A stretch of 64,000 nucleotides of DNA from Bacillota bacterium (lineage in GTDB: Bacteria > Bacillota > Clostridia > Christensenellales > Borkfalkiaceae). Shown here in pieces: positions 24,924-33,011 of this stretch (position 1 is its first letter; the number at the start of each line of letters is the position of its first letter). The notes under the pieces are model-generated. The model saw nothing but the letters and a program-made list of their open reading frames with translations. It searched no databases and was not told where the DNA came from. A program made the position numbers and the translations under genes. Where the stretch lies: NCBI GenBank assembly GCA_003343805.1, contig QAKM01000097.1:1-64000 (forward strand), given 5' to 3'.

Positions 24924-24951
24924 AAAAGGCGCCCTCCCGAAGGAGAGCGCC
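24924..24951 (-). terminator. gap terminator
   Basis: Stem GGCGCTCTCC/GGAGGGCGCC on the leftward RNA (one wobble) with a UUCG loop and TTTT, 19 bases after the gap stop. Confidence 0.85.
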
Positions 24952-24969
24952 CTGTCTTTTACAGATCGA

Positions 24970-25989
24970 TCAAAGCTCTGCGAAGTACTTGATCGTACGG
25001 ACCATCTGGCTGGTGTAGGAATTTTCGTTGTCGTACCAGGAGACGACCTTGACGAGCGTCGTACCGTCGCCCATGGGCATACACTTGGTCTGCGTTGCAT
25101 CGAACAGCGAACCGTAGGTGATACCGACGATATCGGAGGAGACGATCTCTTCCTCGGTGTAGCCGAAGGAAGCGGAGGAAGCGTCCTTCATCGCCTTGTT
25201 GACGGCATCCTTATCGATGTCGCCCTCGCAGATCGCAACGAGCTGGGTGAGGGAACCGGTGGGAACGGGAACGCGCTGAGCGCAGCCGTCGAGCACACCG
25301 TTGAGTTCGGGGATGACGAGGCCGATCGCCTTTGCAGCGCCCGTGGAGTTGGGAACGATGTTGACGGCAGCAGCGCGCGCACGGCGAAGATCGCCCTTGC
25401 GGTGAGGCCCGTCGAGGACCATCTGGTCGCCCGTGTAAGCGTGGATGGTCGTCATGTAGCCCTTCTTGATCTTAGCGAGCTTGTTGAGGGTGTCTGCCAT
25501 GGGAGCGAGGCAGTTGGTCGTGCAGGAAGCAGCGGAGATGATGGTATCCGACTTCTTGAGCGACTTCTCGTTGACGCTGAACACGACGGTGGGAAGATCG
25601 TTGCCCGCGGGTGCGGAAATGACGACTTTCTTTGCGCCTGCATCGATGTGAGCCTGGCTCTTTGCCTTGGAGGTGTAGAAACCCGTGCACTCGAGCACGA
25701 CGTCTACGCCGATCTCGCCCCAAGGAAGGTTCTTTGCGTCCTTCTCGGCATAGATCTTGATGGTCTTGCCGCAGACGGTGATGGTGCCGGCTTCGTCATC
25801 GGCGGACACGGTGTCTGCGTGCTCGTATCTGCCCTGTGCGGAGTCATACTTGAGAAGATGCGCGAGCATCTTGGGGCTGGTCAGGTCGTTGATCGCAACG
25901 ATCTCATAGCCTTCTGCGCCGAACATCTGACGGAACGCAAGGCGGCCGATCCTGCCGAAGCCATTGATTGCAACTCTTACATTTGCCAT
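24970..25989 (-). CDS. gap: Glyceraldehyde-3-phosphate dehydrogenase, type I
   Basis: NAD-dependent glycolytic enzyme, 339 residues. The Rossmann start [17 protein letters not shown], the catalytic Cys in [14 protein letters not shown], and the C-terminal [16 protein letters not shown] are all standard. The NAD-preferring Asp of INDLTSP is present, which suggests NAD rather than NADP. Codon use is strongly biased, as in fba. Monocistronic, with its own promoter and terminator. Confidence 0.98.
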   Translation of the reverse strand: MANVRVAINGFGRIGRLAFRQMFGAEGYEIVAINDLTSPKMLAHLLKYDSAQGRYEHADTVSADDEAGTITVCGKTIKIYAEKDAKNLPWGEIGVDVVLECTGFYTSKAKSQAHIDAGAKKVVISAPAGNDLPTVVFSVNEKSLKKSDTIISAASCTTNCLAPMADTLNKLAKIKKGYMTTIHAYTGDQMVLDGPHRKGDLRRARAAAVNIVPNSTGAAKAIGLVIPELNGVLDGCAQRVPVPTGSLTQLVAICEGDIDKDAVNKAMKDASSASFGYTEEEIVSSDIVGITYGSLFDATQTKCMPMGDGTTLVKVVSWYDNENSYTSQMVRTIKYFAEL

Positions 25990-26048
25990 AATACCTAATC
26001 TCCTCTTTTTTCGGCCGCCGCACCCGCGGAAGCCGTATTTACCATATT

Positions 26049-26077
26049 ATTGTAGCACATTCGCGAAAAGTAGTCAA
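26049..26077 (-). promoter_or_regulatory. gap promoter
   Basis: Leftward TTGACT (26077-26072), 17-bp spacer, TACAAT (26054-26049). The leader is about 55 bases and ends in a GAGGAGAT ribosome site. Confidence 0.85.
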
Positions 26078-26158
26078 GACTTTTGGGAAATTTTCCCCTT
26101 TTCAGACAAATATTCTGTCATTTTGACACGTTTCGCCTGTCTTTGAGAACAAACTGCC

Positions 26159-27655
26159 TCAACCGACGAATTTGAGCACTTCGTCGAAGATATGCTCTGC
26201 CGTCACCGACGTCTTGAAGCGGATGGGCTTGTAGCGGATCTCCTTGAGGCTTTCGGGCACCTTCATCGCCGTCAGAAGGTTGATGCGCTTGATGCCCTTG
26301 AAGCTGTCCTTGACGTCGTTGCCCGTCAGCGCGTAGTAGACGGCCTGCGGGAACTTGTAGGGGCTCGCCGTGGAGACGACGACCATCGGCCCGGGCTTGA
26401 CGGGCGGGGTCTCCTTTTCGAGCGACTCCTGATAGCGCTCGGCGACGAACATCGCGACGCCCGTATGGGGATCCATCGGATAGCCGTACTCGGTGAAGAA
26501 CTCGTAGATGCAGTCCACCGTGTCGTCCTCGGACGCATAGCCCGCGTAGAACTGCTCGCGGATGCTCTTGAGCTCCTCGGCACGGACGGAATATCTGCCC
26601 GTCTTGGAGAGCTGCTGCATCCGCTCGGCCGTGAGCGCGGCATCCCGCCCCGAGATCTCATAGAGAAGGCGCTCAAGGTTGGACGAGATGAGGATATCCA
26701 TCGAGGGAGACATCGTCTTGAAGAAGGGGCGCTTGCTGTCGTACACGCCGCGGAGGACGAAGTCGGTGAGCACATTGTTGCGGTTGGAGGCGCACACGAG
26801 CTTTCCGACGGGAAGGCCCATCTGCTTTGCGTAGTACGCCGCAAGGATGTTGCCGAAGTTGCCCGTGGGAACGGTGAAGTCCACCTTGTCCCCCATCTTG
26901 ATCTGCTCGGAAGAGACGAGATCGAGATAGGCGGAGAAGTAATAGGCGATCTGGGGAGCCAGCCGTCCGAAGTTGATGGAGTTGGCGGATGAGAGACGGA
27001 TGCCCCGCTTTGCGAGCTCCTCGCGGCACTCCTCGGAGTGGAAGATGCGCTTGACCGTCGTCTGGCAGTCGTCGAAGTTGCCCTTGACCGCCACGACGTT
27101 GACGTTGTCGCCGTCCTGCGTGCACATCTGCAGCTTCTGCATCTTGGAGACGCCGTCGTCGGGATAGACCGCCATGATCTTGACGCCCTCCCGGTCGCGG
27201 AAGCCTTCGAGCGCAGCCTTGCCCGTGTCGCCGCTCGTCGCGACGAGGATGAGGATGGTCTCCTTGATCCCCAGAAGATCGCACCCCTTGCGCAGGAGGT
27301 ACGGGAGCACGGTGAGCGCCATGTCCTTGAAGGCGCAGGTGGGGCCGTGATAGAGTTCGAGCATGAACATCCCGTTCTCCACCTTGACGAGGGGCGCGGC
27401 ATCGCCGTCATCGAACTGGGAATATGCCTGTTTGAGGGCAGAAAGAAGCTCGTCCTTGTCGTACTCGTCGAAATATTTGGAAAGGACGAGCGCCGCACGC
27501 TCGGGATAGTCCATGCCGAGCATACGCTCCAGCTCTTCCCGGGAAACGGCAGGGAAAGTCTCGGGGACGAACAGGCCGCCGTCGCCGGCAAGCCCCTTCA
27601 CGACGGCCTGAGCGCCCGTGACGCGCTCATTGCCCCGCGTACTGATAAAATACAT
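26159..27655 (-). CDS. thrC: Threonine synthase
   Basis: PLP enzyme making threonine from O-phosphohomoserine; 498 residues. Start at 27655 (MYFISTRGNERVTGAQAVVK) has GGAGG eight bases upstream. The PLP lysine lies in GPTCAFKDMALT, the phosphate-binding glycines in VATSGDTGKAALEGF, and VPTGNFGNILAAYYAKQMG follows. The length is that of the long bacterial/fungal form with the N-terminal domain. No threonine-pathway neighbour is adjacent; lysC, which supplies the pathway, is 15 kb away in this window. Confidence 0.95.
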   Translation of the reverse strand: MYFISTRGNERVTGAQAVVKGLAGDGGLFVPETFPAVSREELERMLGMDYPERAALVLSKYFDEYDKDELLSALKQAYSQFDDGDAAPLVKVENGMFMLELYHGPTCAFKDMALTVLPYLLRKGCDLLGIKETILILVATSGDTGKAALEGFRDREGVKIMAVYPDDGVSKMQKLQMCTQDGDNVNVVAVKGNFDDCQTTVKRIFHSEECREELAKRGIRLSSANSINFGRLAPQIAYYFSAYLDLVSSEQIKMGDKVDFTVPTGNFGNILAAYYAKQMGLPVGKLVCASNRNNVLTDFVLRGVYDSKRPFFKTMSPSMDILISSNLERLLYEISGRDAALTAERMQQLSKTGRYSVRAEELKSIREQFYAGYASEDDTVDCIYEFFTEYGYPMDPHTGVAMFVAERYQESLEKETPPVKPGPMVVVSTASPYKFPQAVYYALTGNDVKDSFKGIKRINLLTAMKVPESLKEIRYKPIRFKTSVTAEHIFDEVLKFVG

Positions 27656-27783
27656 AGTCGCCTCCTTCAAGGGCGGTGCGCCCTCTTAACGCCCGAAAAC
27701 GCCCCTTGTAGGAAGGGACGTAACGGAACAAATACTGTGTGTTGATCTTGCCTTGTCCGGTCTGCGGGATGGCCCGCGCCGCA

Positions 27784-28191
27784 TCAAAGATACTTCTTTG
27801 CAAACTCGGGAAGTTCCTCTTCCGCGCAGCTGCAGGTGATGAAGATGGTGAGAGAGCGCATGAGGGCGACCTTCTCGAGCATATAGAAGAGCTGCGCCAT
27901 ATCCTTGATGGCCTTGCCCGCGATGCGCGCCACGCCGTCCACATAGACGAACTCGTTGTCGTAGCTGCCGGCGATGACGCCCTTGATGAAGCCGCAGAGC
28001 GCATCCTCTCCCGCAACGGAGTAATCGGAAACGTCGATGAAGCGAACCTCGCGCCTGAGATCGTACATATACCTCTTGGTATCGGTGATGAAAATCAAGT
28101 GGCCCTTGGCTGTATCGACCGCGCCGTTCGCCGCGTCGATGATGCGCTTTGTTTTCCCGCTTCCCTTAGGGCCGCAAATGATCTTGATCAT
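27784..28191 (-). CDS. Small P-loop ATP-binding protein
   Basis: 135 residues. It opens with a Walker A motif (MIKIICGPKGSGKTKRIIDA) and has a hydrophobic strand ending in Asp (YDNEFVYVDGVARIAG) that could be Walker B. The C-terminus has TIFITCSCAEEELPEF, resembling a sensor strand. Homologues in Clostridia are often labelled generic ATP-binding or PilT-like, but the PilT-specific His and Asp boxes are absent, so I do not use that name. It lies between thrC and aspartate aminotransferase with its own promoter. Role unknown. Confidence 0.72.
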   Translation of the reverse strand: MIKIICGPKGSGKTKRIIDAANGAVDTAKGHLIFITDTKRYMYDLRREVRFIDVSDYSVAGEDALCGFIKGVIAGSYDNEFVYVDGVARIAGKAIKDMAQLFYMLEKVALMRSLTIFITCSCAEEELPEFAKKYL

Positions 28192-28233
28192 GTTATCCTC
28201 CTGTGCGCCTCGCGGCGCGTTTATTATGCTTCT

Positions 28234-28262
28234 ATTCTATCAAGTTTTGCCGCGTTTTTCAA
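28234..28262 (-). promoter_or_regulatory. Promoter of the P-loop gene
   Basis: Leftward TTGAAA (28262-28257), 17-bp spacer, TAGAAT (28239-28234). The leader holds a GCGCC-GCGA-GGCGC hairpin (28206-28219), then AGGAGG before the ATG. Confidence 0.65.
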
Positions 28263-28303
28263 GGGGTTTCCCAAAAAAAAGCGGCAAATTTTTTACATTT
28301 TTC

Positions 28304-29500
28304 TCACTGAAGGCTCTGAACGAAGGCGTCGATGCGCTCCAACCCCTCCAACATATCCTTCATGGAGAGCGAATAGGACAGGCGCACGCAGTCATCCGCA
28401 CCGAATGCCTTGCCGGGAACGACGGCAACTTTGGCGGCATCGAGCAGCACATCGGAGAAGGAAACGGAGTCCGTGATCTTGTGCGAACCGAAGCTCTTGC
28501 CGTACGTCGAGCTCACGACGAGCATCGCATAGAACGCGCCCTCGGGGATGATGCAGTAGACATCCTTCATCTCGGAGACGCGCTCGATGAGGGCGAGGCG
28601 GCGGCGCGCAAAGCGTGCGACCATCTCCTCGACGGAAGCCTCGGGCGAGTTGAGCGCCTTGATCGTCGCATACTGCGCGATGGAGTTGGGGTTGCTCGTC
28701 GCATGGCTCTGGAAGGAAGAGATCGCCTTGGCAATATCGAGGGGCGCGGCGAGATAGCCGATGCGCCAGCCCGTCATCGCATACGTCTTGGAGACGCCGT
28801 TGACAGTGATGGTCTGCTCCTTCATCTTGGGCGAGACGGCCGCCATCGAGAAGGGCTTCTCCTCACCGTAGACGAGCTTTTCATAGATCTCGTCGGAGAG
28901 GACGAAGATGCCCGCCTCCTCGCACACGGCGGCAAGGGAACGCACTTCCTCTTCGGTATAGACGGCGCCCGTGGGGTTGCAGGGCGAGTTGAAGATGAAG
29001 AGCTTGGTCCTGGGCGTGATCGCAGCCTTGAGCTCTTCCGCCGTGATCTTGAAATGGTTCTTCTTGCTTGCCTCGACGATGACGGGCACGCCGCCGCACA
29101 CCTTGACGACCTCGGGATAGGTCAGCCAATAGGGCGCGGGGATGATGACTTCGTCGCCCGGGTCGAGCAGGGCAAAGCACACGTTGAAGATGGAGTGCTT
29201 CGCGCCGTTGGAGACGATGATCTGCGAGGGCTCGTATTCAAGGCCGTTGTCGCGCGCGAATTTATCGCAGATGGCGCGGCGCAGCTCGGGAAGGCCCGCT
29301 GCCGGCGTGTACTTGGTGCAGCCGCGCTCGAGCGCGTCCTCTGCCGCCTTGATGATGTGCTCGGGCGTGTTGAAGTCGGGCTCCCCCACGCCGAAGTTGA
29401 CGACGTCCTCTCCCGCCGCCTTCATCGCCTTGGCCTTGGCGCTGATGGCAAGCGTCAGCGAGGGCGAGATGGTGCGGATCCTCTTTGCAAGTCTTTCCAT
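28304..29500 (-). CDS. Pyridoxal-phosphate aspartate aminotransferase (class I)
   Basis: Fold-type I aminotransferase, 398 residues, interconverting aspartate and oxaloacetate with a 2-oxo acid. Signature parts: VNFGVGEPDFNTPEHI, the NSPCNPTGAVY turn, SDEIYEKLVYG, the PLP lysine in VNGVSKTYAMTGWRIGY, and RLSYSLS near the C-terminus with the substrate-binding Arg. The start at 29500 fits the family (MERLAKRIRTISPSLTLAIS) and has AGAGG nine bases upstream. It lies 43 bases after prfA and is probably the last gene of the rpmE operon. Confidence 0.93.
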   Translation of the reverse strand: MERLAKRIRTISPSLTLAISAKAKAMKAAGEDVVNFGVGEPDFNTPEHIIKAAEDALERGCTKYTPAAGLPELRRAICDKFARDNGLEYEPSQIIVSNGAKHSIFNVCFALLDPGDEVIIPAPYWLTYPEVVKVCGGVPVIVEASKKNHFKITAEELKAAITPRTKLFIFNSPCNPTGAVYTEEEVRSLAAVCEEAGIFVLSDEIYEKLVYGEEKPFSMAAVSPKMKEQTITVNGVSKTYAMTGWRIGYLAAPLDIAKAISSFQSHATSNPNSIAQYATIKALNSPEASVEEMVARFARRRLALIERVSEMKDVYCIIPEGAFYAMLVVSSTYGKSFGSHKITDSVSFSDVLLDAAKVAVVPGKAFGADDCVRLSYSLSMKDMLEGLERIDAFVQSLQ

Positions 29501-29543
29501 ATCATGATACCTCTTGGGAAAAAGTTTTTGATGGGTCGGAAGG

Positions 29544-30611
29544 TCATTCCTCTGCCGTGAGCTGAGCCTCGCGGTCGGCCCGCGCCAGGGCGTCGAGCAT
29601 CTCGTCGAGCCCGCCCGAAAGGAAGTCCTCCATCGAATGGAGGCTGAGCCCGATGCGGTGATCGGTGATGCGGCTCTGGGGGAAGTTGTAGGTGCGGATG
29701 CGTTCGCTCCTGTCCCCCGTCCCGACGAGGCTCCTGCGGTTTGCCGCCTCCTCGCGGTCGCGCTTGCCGTTGTAGTACTCATAGAGGCGGGCGCGCAGCA
29801 CGCGGAATGCCTTTTCGCGGTTCTTGAGCTGGCTGCGCTCGTCCTGACAGGTGACGACGATGCCCGTCGGAAAATGGGTGAGGCGGATGGCAGTCTCCGT
29901 CTTGTTGACTTTCTGCCCGCCCGCGCCCGAAGAGCGGTAGAGATCGATGCGGATATCCTTCTCGTCGATCGCGACGTCCACCTCCTCCGCTTCGGGGAGG
30001 ACGGCGACCGTCACCGTCGAGGTATGGATGCGCCCCTGCGACTCCGTTTCGGGCACGCGCTGCACGCGGTGCACGCCGCTCTCATATTTGAGGCGCCCGT
30101 AGGCGCCCTTTCCGCTGATGTTGACGATGGCTTCCTTCATGCCGCCCAGCTCCGTCTCGTTGAGATCGACGGGCTCGAAGCGGAGGCGGTGCTTATCGCA
30201 GTAGCCCTGATACATCCGGTAGAGCTCATAGGCAAAGAGCGCTGCCTCTTCGCCGCCGGCGCCCGCACGGATCTCGAGCGTACAGCCCCTGTCGTCCTTC
30301 TCGTCTTTCGGGAGGAGCAGCAGTTTGAGCTCGTTTTCGAGGGAGGAGAGCCGTTCCTTGAGGGCATAGCCCTCGTCGAGGAGCATCTCCTTCATTTCGC
30401 CCGACTCCCCCTCCGCCTCCGCAAAGGCGGCGTCCATCTCCCCCTGCGTCCGCTCGCATTCGCGGTACTTGAGGGCGATCTCCTCGAGGGAGGCGCGCTC
30501 CTTGGAATATTCCGTCCACCGGGCGGGATCGCCGGCGACTTCGGGCGAGGAGAGGAGCTCTCCCAGCTTCTCGTAGCGTTCGGCGATGTCTTTGACTTTA
30601 TTGTTCTGCAT
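29544..30611 (-). CDS. prfA: Peptide chain release factor 1
   Basis: Class I release factor for UAA/UAG; 355 residues. The GGQ loop (SSGAGGQKVNKTETAIRLTH) and the C-terminal RIRTYNFPQSRITDHRIGLS are standard RF1. Start at 30611 (MQNNKVKDIAERYEKLGELL). It follows the DUF1385-PrmC fusion gene with a 26-base gap. PrmC methylates the Gln of this GGQ motif, so enzyme and substrate are made from one operon. Confidence 0.97.
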   Translation of the reverse strand: MQNNKVKDIAERYEKLGELLSSPEVAGDPARWTEYSKERASLEEIALKYRECERTQGEMDAAFAEAEGESGEMKEMLLDEGYALKERLSSLENELKLLLLPKDEKDDRGCTLEIRAGAGGEEAALFAYELYRMYQGYCDKHRLRFEPVDLNETELGGMKEAIVNISGKGAYGRLKYESGVHRVQRVPETESQGRIHTSTVTVAVLPEAEEVDVAIDEKDIRIDLYRSSGAGGQKVNKTETAIRLTHFPTGIVVTCQDERSQLKNREKAFRVLRARLYEYYNGKRDREEAANRRSLVGTGDRSERIRTYNFPQSRITDHRIGLSLHSMEDFLSGGLDEMLDALARADREAQLTAEE

Positions 30612-30637
30612 ATTCGGATCGTTTGGGAGCGGGCGCG

Positions 30638-32470
30638 TCAGAACACGATCTTGACGATGCGCTCCTTCCCGGCGAGGTCCTTGACGACCATCGCATAGTC
30701 GCACGAGGAGAAGATCTTCAGGATATCCTGCGCCTGATCTTCGCCGCACTCCAGGATGAGCATCCCGCCGCGGGCGATGTGCTCGCCCACGCCCGCCGCG
30801 ATGCGGCGGTAGAAGTCAAGGCCGTCCTCGCCGCCGTCCAGCGCGACGCGGGGCTCGAAGTCACGCACTTCGCGCTGCAGGGTGCCGATCTCCGCGCTCC
30901 GGATGTAGGGCGGGTTGGCCGTGATGATGTTGAATTTGCCCTGGATATTTTCAAACAGGTCGCTCTTGACGACCACGACGTTTGCCTTGTTGCGGCGCAC
31001 GTTGTTGCGTGCGACCTCGAGGGCGCCGTCCGAAATGTCCGCCGCGACGACGGAGATGTTCTTGTCCTTGGCGGCCTCGCACGCGATGGCGACGGCGATG
31101 GCGCCGCTGCCCGTGCACAGATCGAGCACCGTGTTCCCCTCCTGCACGGCGGAGACGGCCTGCTGTACGAGGATCTCCGTCTCGGGGCGGGGGATGAGCA
31201 CGCGCTCGTCCACTTCGATGGGATAGCCGTAAAATTCGGTGTTGCCGATGATATACCAGAGCGGCCTGCCCGTGAGGCGCTCTTCAAAGAGAGCGACGAT
31301 CTTCTCACACTCGGCGCGCGTGACGATGCGCTCCTCCGAGAGCCCGCTCCGCGGGATGTTCAGCGTGAGGCTCAGGATCCACTCCGCATCCGAAGAGTCG
31401 ATGCCGTGCTTTTCAAAGACTTCCGTCATCATCTCTTTCAGGCGGGAGAGCTTGGTCTCCGTGATGAAGATCTTTTCGGGGGAATCGGGATCGGCATCCA
31501 TATCGAGCACCTTTTCAAAGGCCAGGACGGCGCATTCGATCATGCCGTCGTCGGGCTCTTTGGTCGTAAGTTTCTGTAAGAGATACCCCGGCGCCTTGAG
31601 GGGCAGCACGAGGGGGGACTGCGTTCTTGCGAGCAACTTCAGGATCTCGTAAGAGACGCCCGCGATGACGGGCAGAAGCGCGAGCTTGATGAGGAAGTTC
31701 AAAAAGAAATCGAGCGCACCCGACCCCGTGTCGATGCCGCCGATCGCCCAGCTCACAAAGGCGAAGAGGAGGATGGAGACGATGAGCACGAAGAAGATGA
31801 AGGTGGTGCCGCAGCGGTCGTGCATCCGGGAGCACTTTCTGACGTTCTCCACCGTGAGGGGCATCCCCGTCTCGTAACAGTTGATGGTCTTGTGCTCCGC
31901 CCCGTGATAGCGGTATGTCTCCCGCAGGGACTTGAAGAGCAATGTAAAGAGGATGTATCCGATGAAGATGACGAAGCGGAACCCGCCCTCGATGAGGTTG
32001 TAGTAGAGCCCGGGGAGCCCCCTCACGTCGGCAATGGCGCCGTTTGAAACGGAGGCGATGAGCCCCGTGAAATACATGGGCAGGAACAGAAAGAGGCCGA
32101 GCGCGATGCACACGCCGATGAGCATGGAAAAGAACGTGAGGATGCTCGAAGCGCTCACCTTCCACTTTTCCGCCACCCACTTGTTGATCTTGGGGGGAGC
32201 TTCCTCCTCGTCGGTGATGGCGACCTCGGAACTGCGCAACAGTGCCTGCATCCCGTCCACAAAGGACACGAAAAAATTGACGACCCCGCGCAGAAAGACG
32301 ACGCGCGTCCACTTCTTCCGCTCTTCGGGAGGAGTGATGCGCTTCGCCTCCATGCACAGTTCGCCCTTATCGTTGCGGACGACCGTTGCCATGCCGCGCT
32401 TGCCGCGCATCATGACGCCCTGGATGACTGCCTGTCCGCCGATGTAGGTATAATTGGTCTTTTTCTTCAT
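30638..32470 (-). CDS. prmC: DUF1385 membrane protein fused to PrmC methyltransferase
   Basis: One 610-residue frame holding two normally separate proteins. Residues 1-310 are DUF1385 (YqhQ-like): IGGQAVIQGVMMRGKRGMAT, membrane segments near 105-135, 155-180, 215-240 and 255-275, the conserved RYHGAEHKTINCYE and TKEPDDGMIE. Residues from about 330 are PrmC, the RF1/RF2 glutamine N5-methyltransferase: RPLWYIIGNTEFYG, IPRPETEILV, the SAM motif VLDLCTGSGAIAVAIA and the catalytic NPPY in ITANPPYIRSAEIG. No stop or internal ribosome site separates the halves. Flanked by rpmE and prfA, the place where separate DUF1385 and prmC genes usually sit in Clostridia. Confidence 0.92.
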   Translation of the reverse strand: MKKKTNYTYIGGQAVIQGVMMRGKRGMATVVRNDKGELCMEAKRITPPEERKKWTRVVFLRGVVNFFVSFVDGMQALLRSSEVAITDEEEAPPKINKWVAEKWKVSASSILTFFSMLIGVCIALGLFLFLPMYFTGLIASVSNGAIADVRGLPGLYYNLIEGGFRFVIFIGYILFTLLFKSLRETYRYHGAEHKTINCYETGMPLTVENVRKCSRMHDRCGTTFIFFVLIVSILLFAFVSWAIGGIDTGSGALDFFLNFLIKLALLPVIAGVSYEILKLLARTQSPLVLPLKAPGYLLQKLTTKEPDDGMIECAVLAFEKVLDMDADPDSPEKIFITETKLSRLKEMMTEVFEKHGIDSSDAEWILSLTLNIPRSGLSEERIVTRAECEKIVALFEERLTGRPLWYIIGNTEFYGYPIEVDERVLIPRPETEILVQQAVSAVQEGNTVLDLCTGSGAIAVAIACEAAKDKNISVVAADISDGALEVARNNVRRNKANVVVVKSDLFENIQGKFNIITANPPYIRSAEIGTLQREVRDFEPRVALDGGEDGLDFYRRIAAGVGEHIARGGMLILECGEDQAQDILKIFSSCDYAMVVKDLAGKERIVKIVF

Positions 32471-32517
32471 AGCCTCACCGCGTTCCCGCCGCACGCGGCG
32501 GAAAAACCCCGTCTAGC

Positions 32518-32542
32518 AAAACAGCCTCTTTGAAAGAGGCTG
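32518..32542 (-). terminator. Partial terminator after rpmE
   Basis: Perfect stem CAGCCTCTTT/AAAGAGGCTG followed by TTTTG on the leftward RNA. It lies between rpmE and the DUF1385-PrmC gene, so it may trim rpmE mRNA while allowing some read-through. Confidence 0.8.
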
Positions 32543-32560
32543 CCGGTCGCGATCGGTCGA

Positions 32561-32764
32561 TCAAATGCCGTATCTTTTCTTGAACTTATCGACCCGACCG
32601 CCGGTATCCACGAGTTTCTGTCTGCCCGTGAAGAAGGGGTGGCACTTGCTGCAGATATCCACCTTCATGACGTCGCCCTCTTTGGTCGAGCCCGTCTTGA
32701 ACGTTTCGCCGCAGGCGCAGACCACGGTCACTTCATGATATTTGGGATGAATGCCGCTCTTCAT
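32561..32764 (-). CDS. rpmE: 50S ribosomal protein L31 (zinc type)
   Basis: 67 residues. Zinc-binding type, with the Cys ligands in [13 protein letters not shown] and [15 protein letters not shown]; the end [11 protein letters not shown] is typical. First gene of the leftward unit rpmE, DUF1385-PrmC, prfA, aspartate aminotransferase, with its own promoter. Confidence 0.97.
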   Translation of the reverse strand: MKSGIHPKYHEVTVVCACGETFKTGSTKEGDVMKVDICSKCHPFFTGRQKLVDTGGRVDKFKKRYGI

Positions 32765-32840
32765 GATCTGATCACTCTCCTTTTTTCGCCGCTATGCGGA
32801 CGACTGTTTTGCGCCGCACTTTCGGTTATTTCCAAAGCAT

Positions 32841-32869
32841 ATTATACCTTCTTTGCCCCGTTCCGTCAA
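32841..32869 (-). promoter_or_regulatory. rpmE promoter
   Basis: Leftward TTGACG (32869-32864), 17-bp spacer, TATAAT (32846-32841). Confidence 0.85.
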
Positions 32870-32945
32870 CTGTTTTTATCGCTCAAACGCAAAAACCTCT
32901 TTCCCCCGCACAATTTTCATCTTCCTCTTTTTTCGTGCAAAACAG

Positions 32946-32974
32946 TTGCAAATTATGTTTAGTTGCGGTATAAT
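32946..32974 (+). promoter_or_regulatory. Promoter of the MDR-family gene
   Basis: TTGCAA (32946-32951), 17-bp spacer, TATAAT (32969-32974). It is divergent from the rpmE promoter, about 75 bp away. Confidence 0.8.
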
Positions 32975-33011
32975 GTGAAAAAATAAGGCAGAAATTGTTG
33001 CTTAGGAGCCT

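Noticed and set aside
24836-25018. A 60-codon + strand frame between the XRE regulator and gap
   Set aside because: No ribosome site, runs into the gap gene from the opposite side and has no recognisable sequence; the region is better read as a possible short RNA.
27656-27783. Possible attenuator or riboswitch before thrC
   Set aside because: The 128-bp spacer has only a weak GGGCG repeat and no T-box signature or anti-terminator; nothing regulatory could be supported.
28037-29560. A 507-codon + strand frame across the aminotransferase region, and similar ones at 42795-44159, 29637-30698 and 52642-53688
   Set aside because: All lie opposite clear conserved genes and show the His/Arg/Asp-rich mirror composition.
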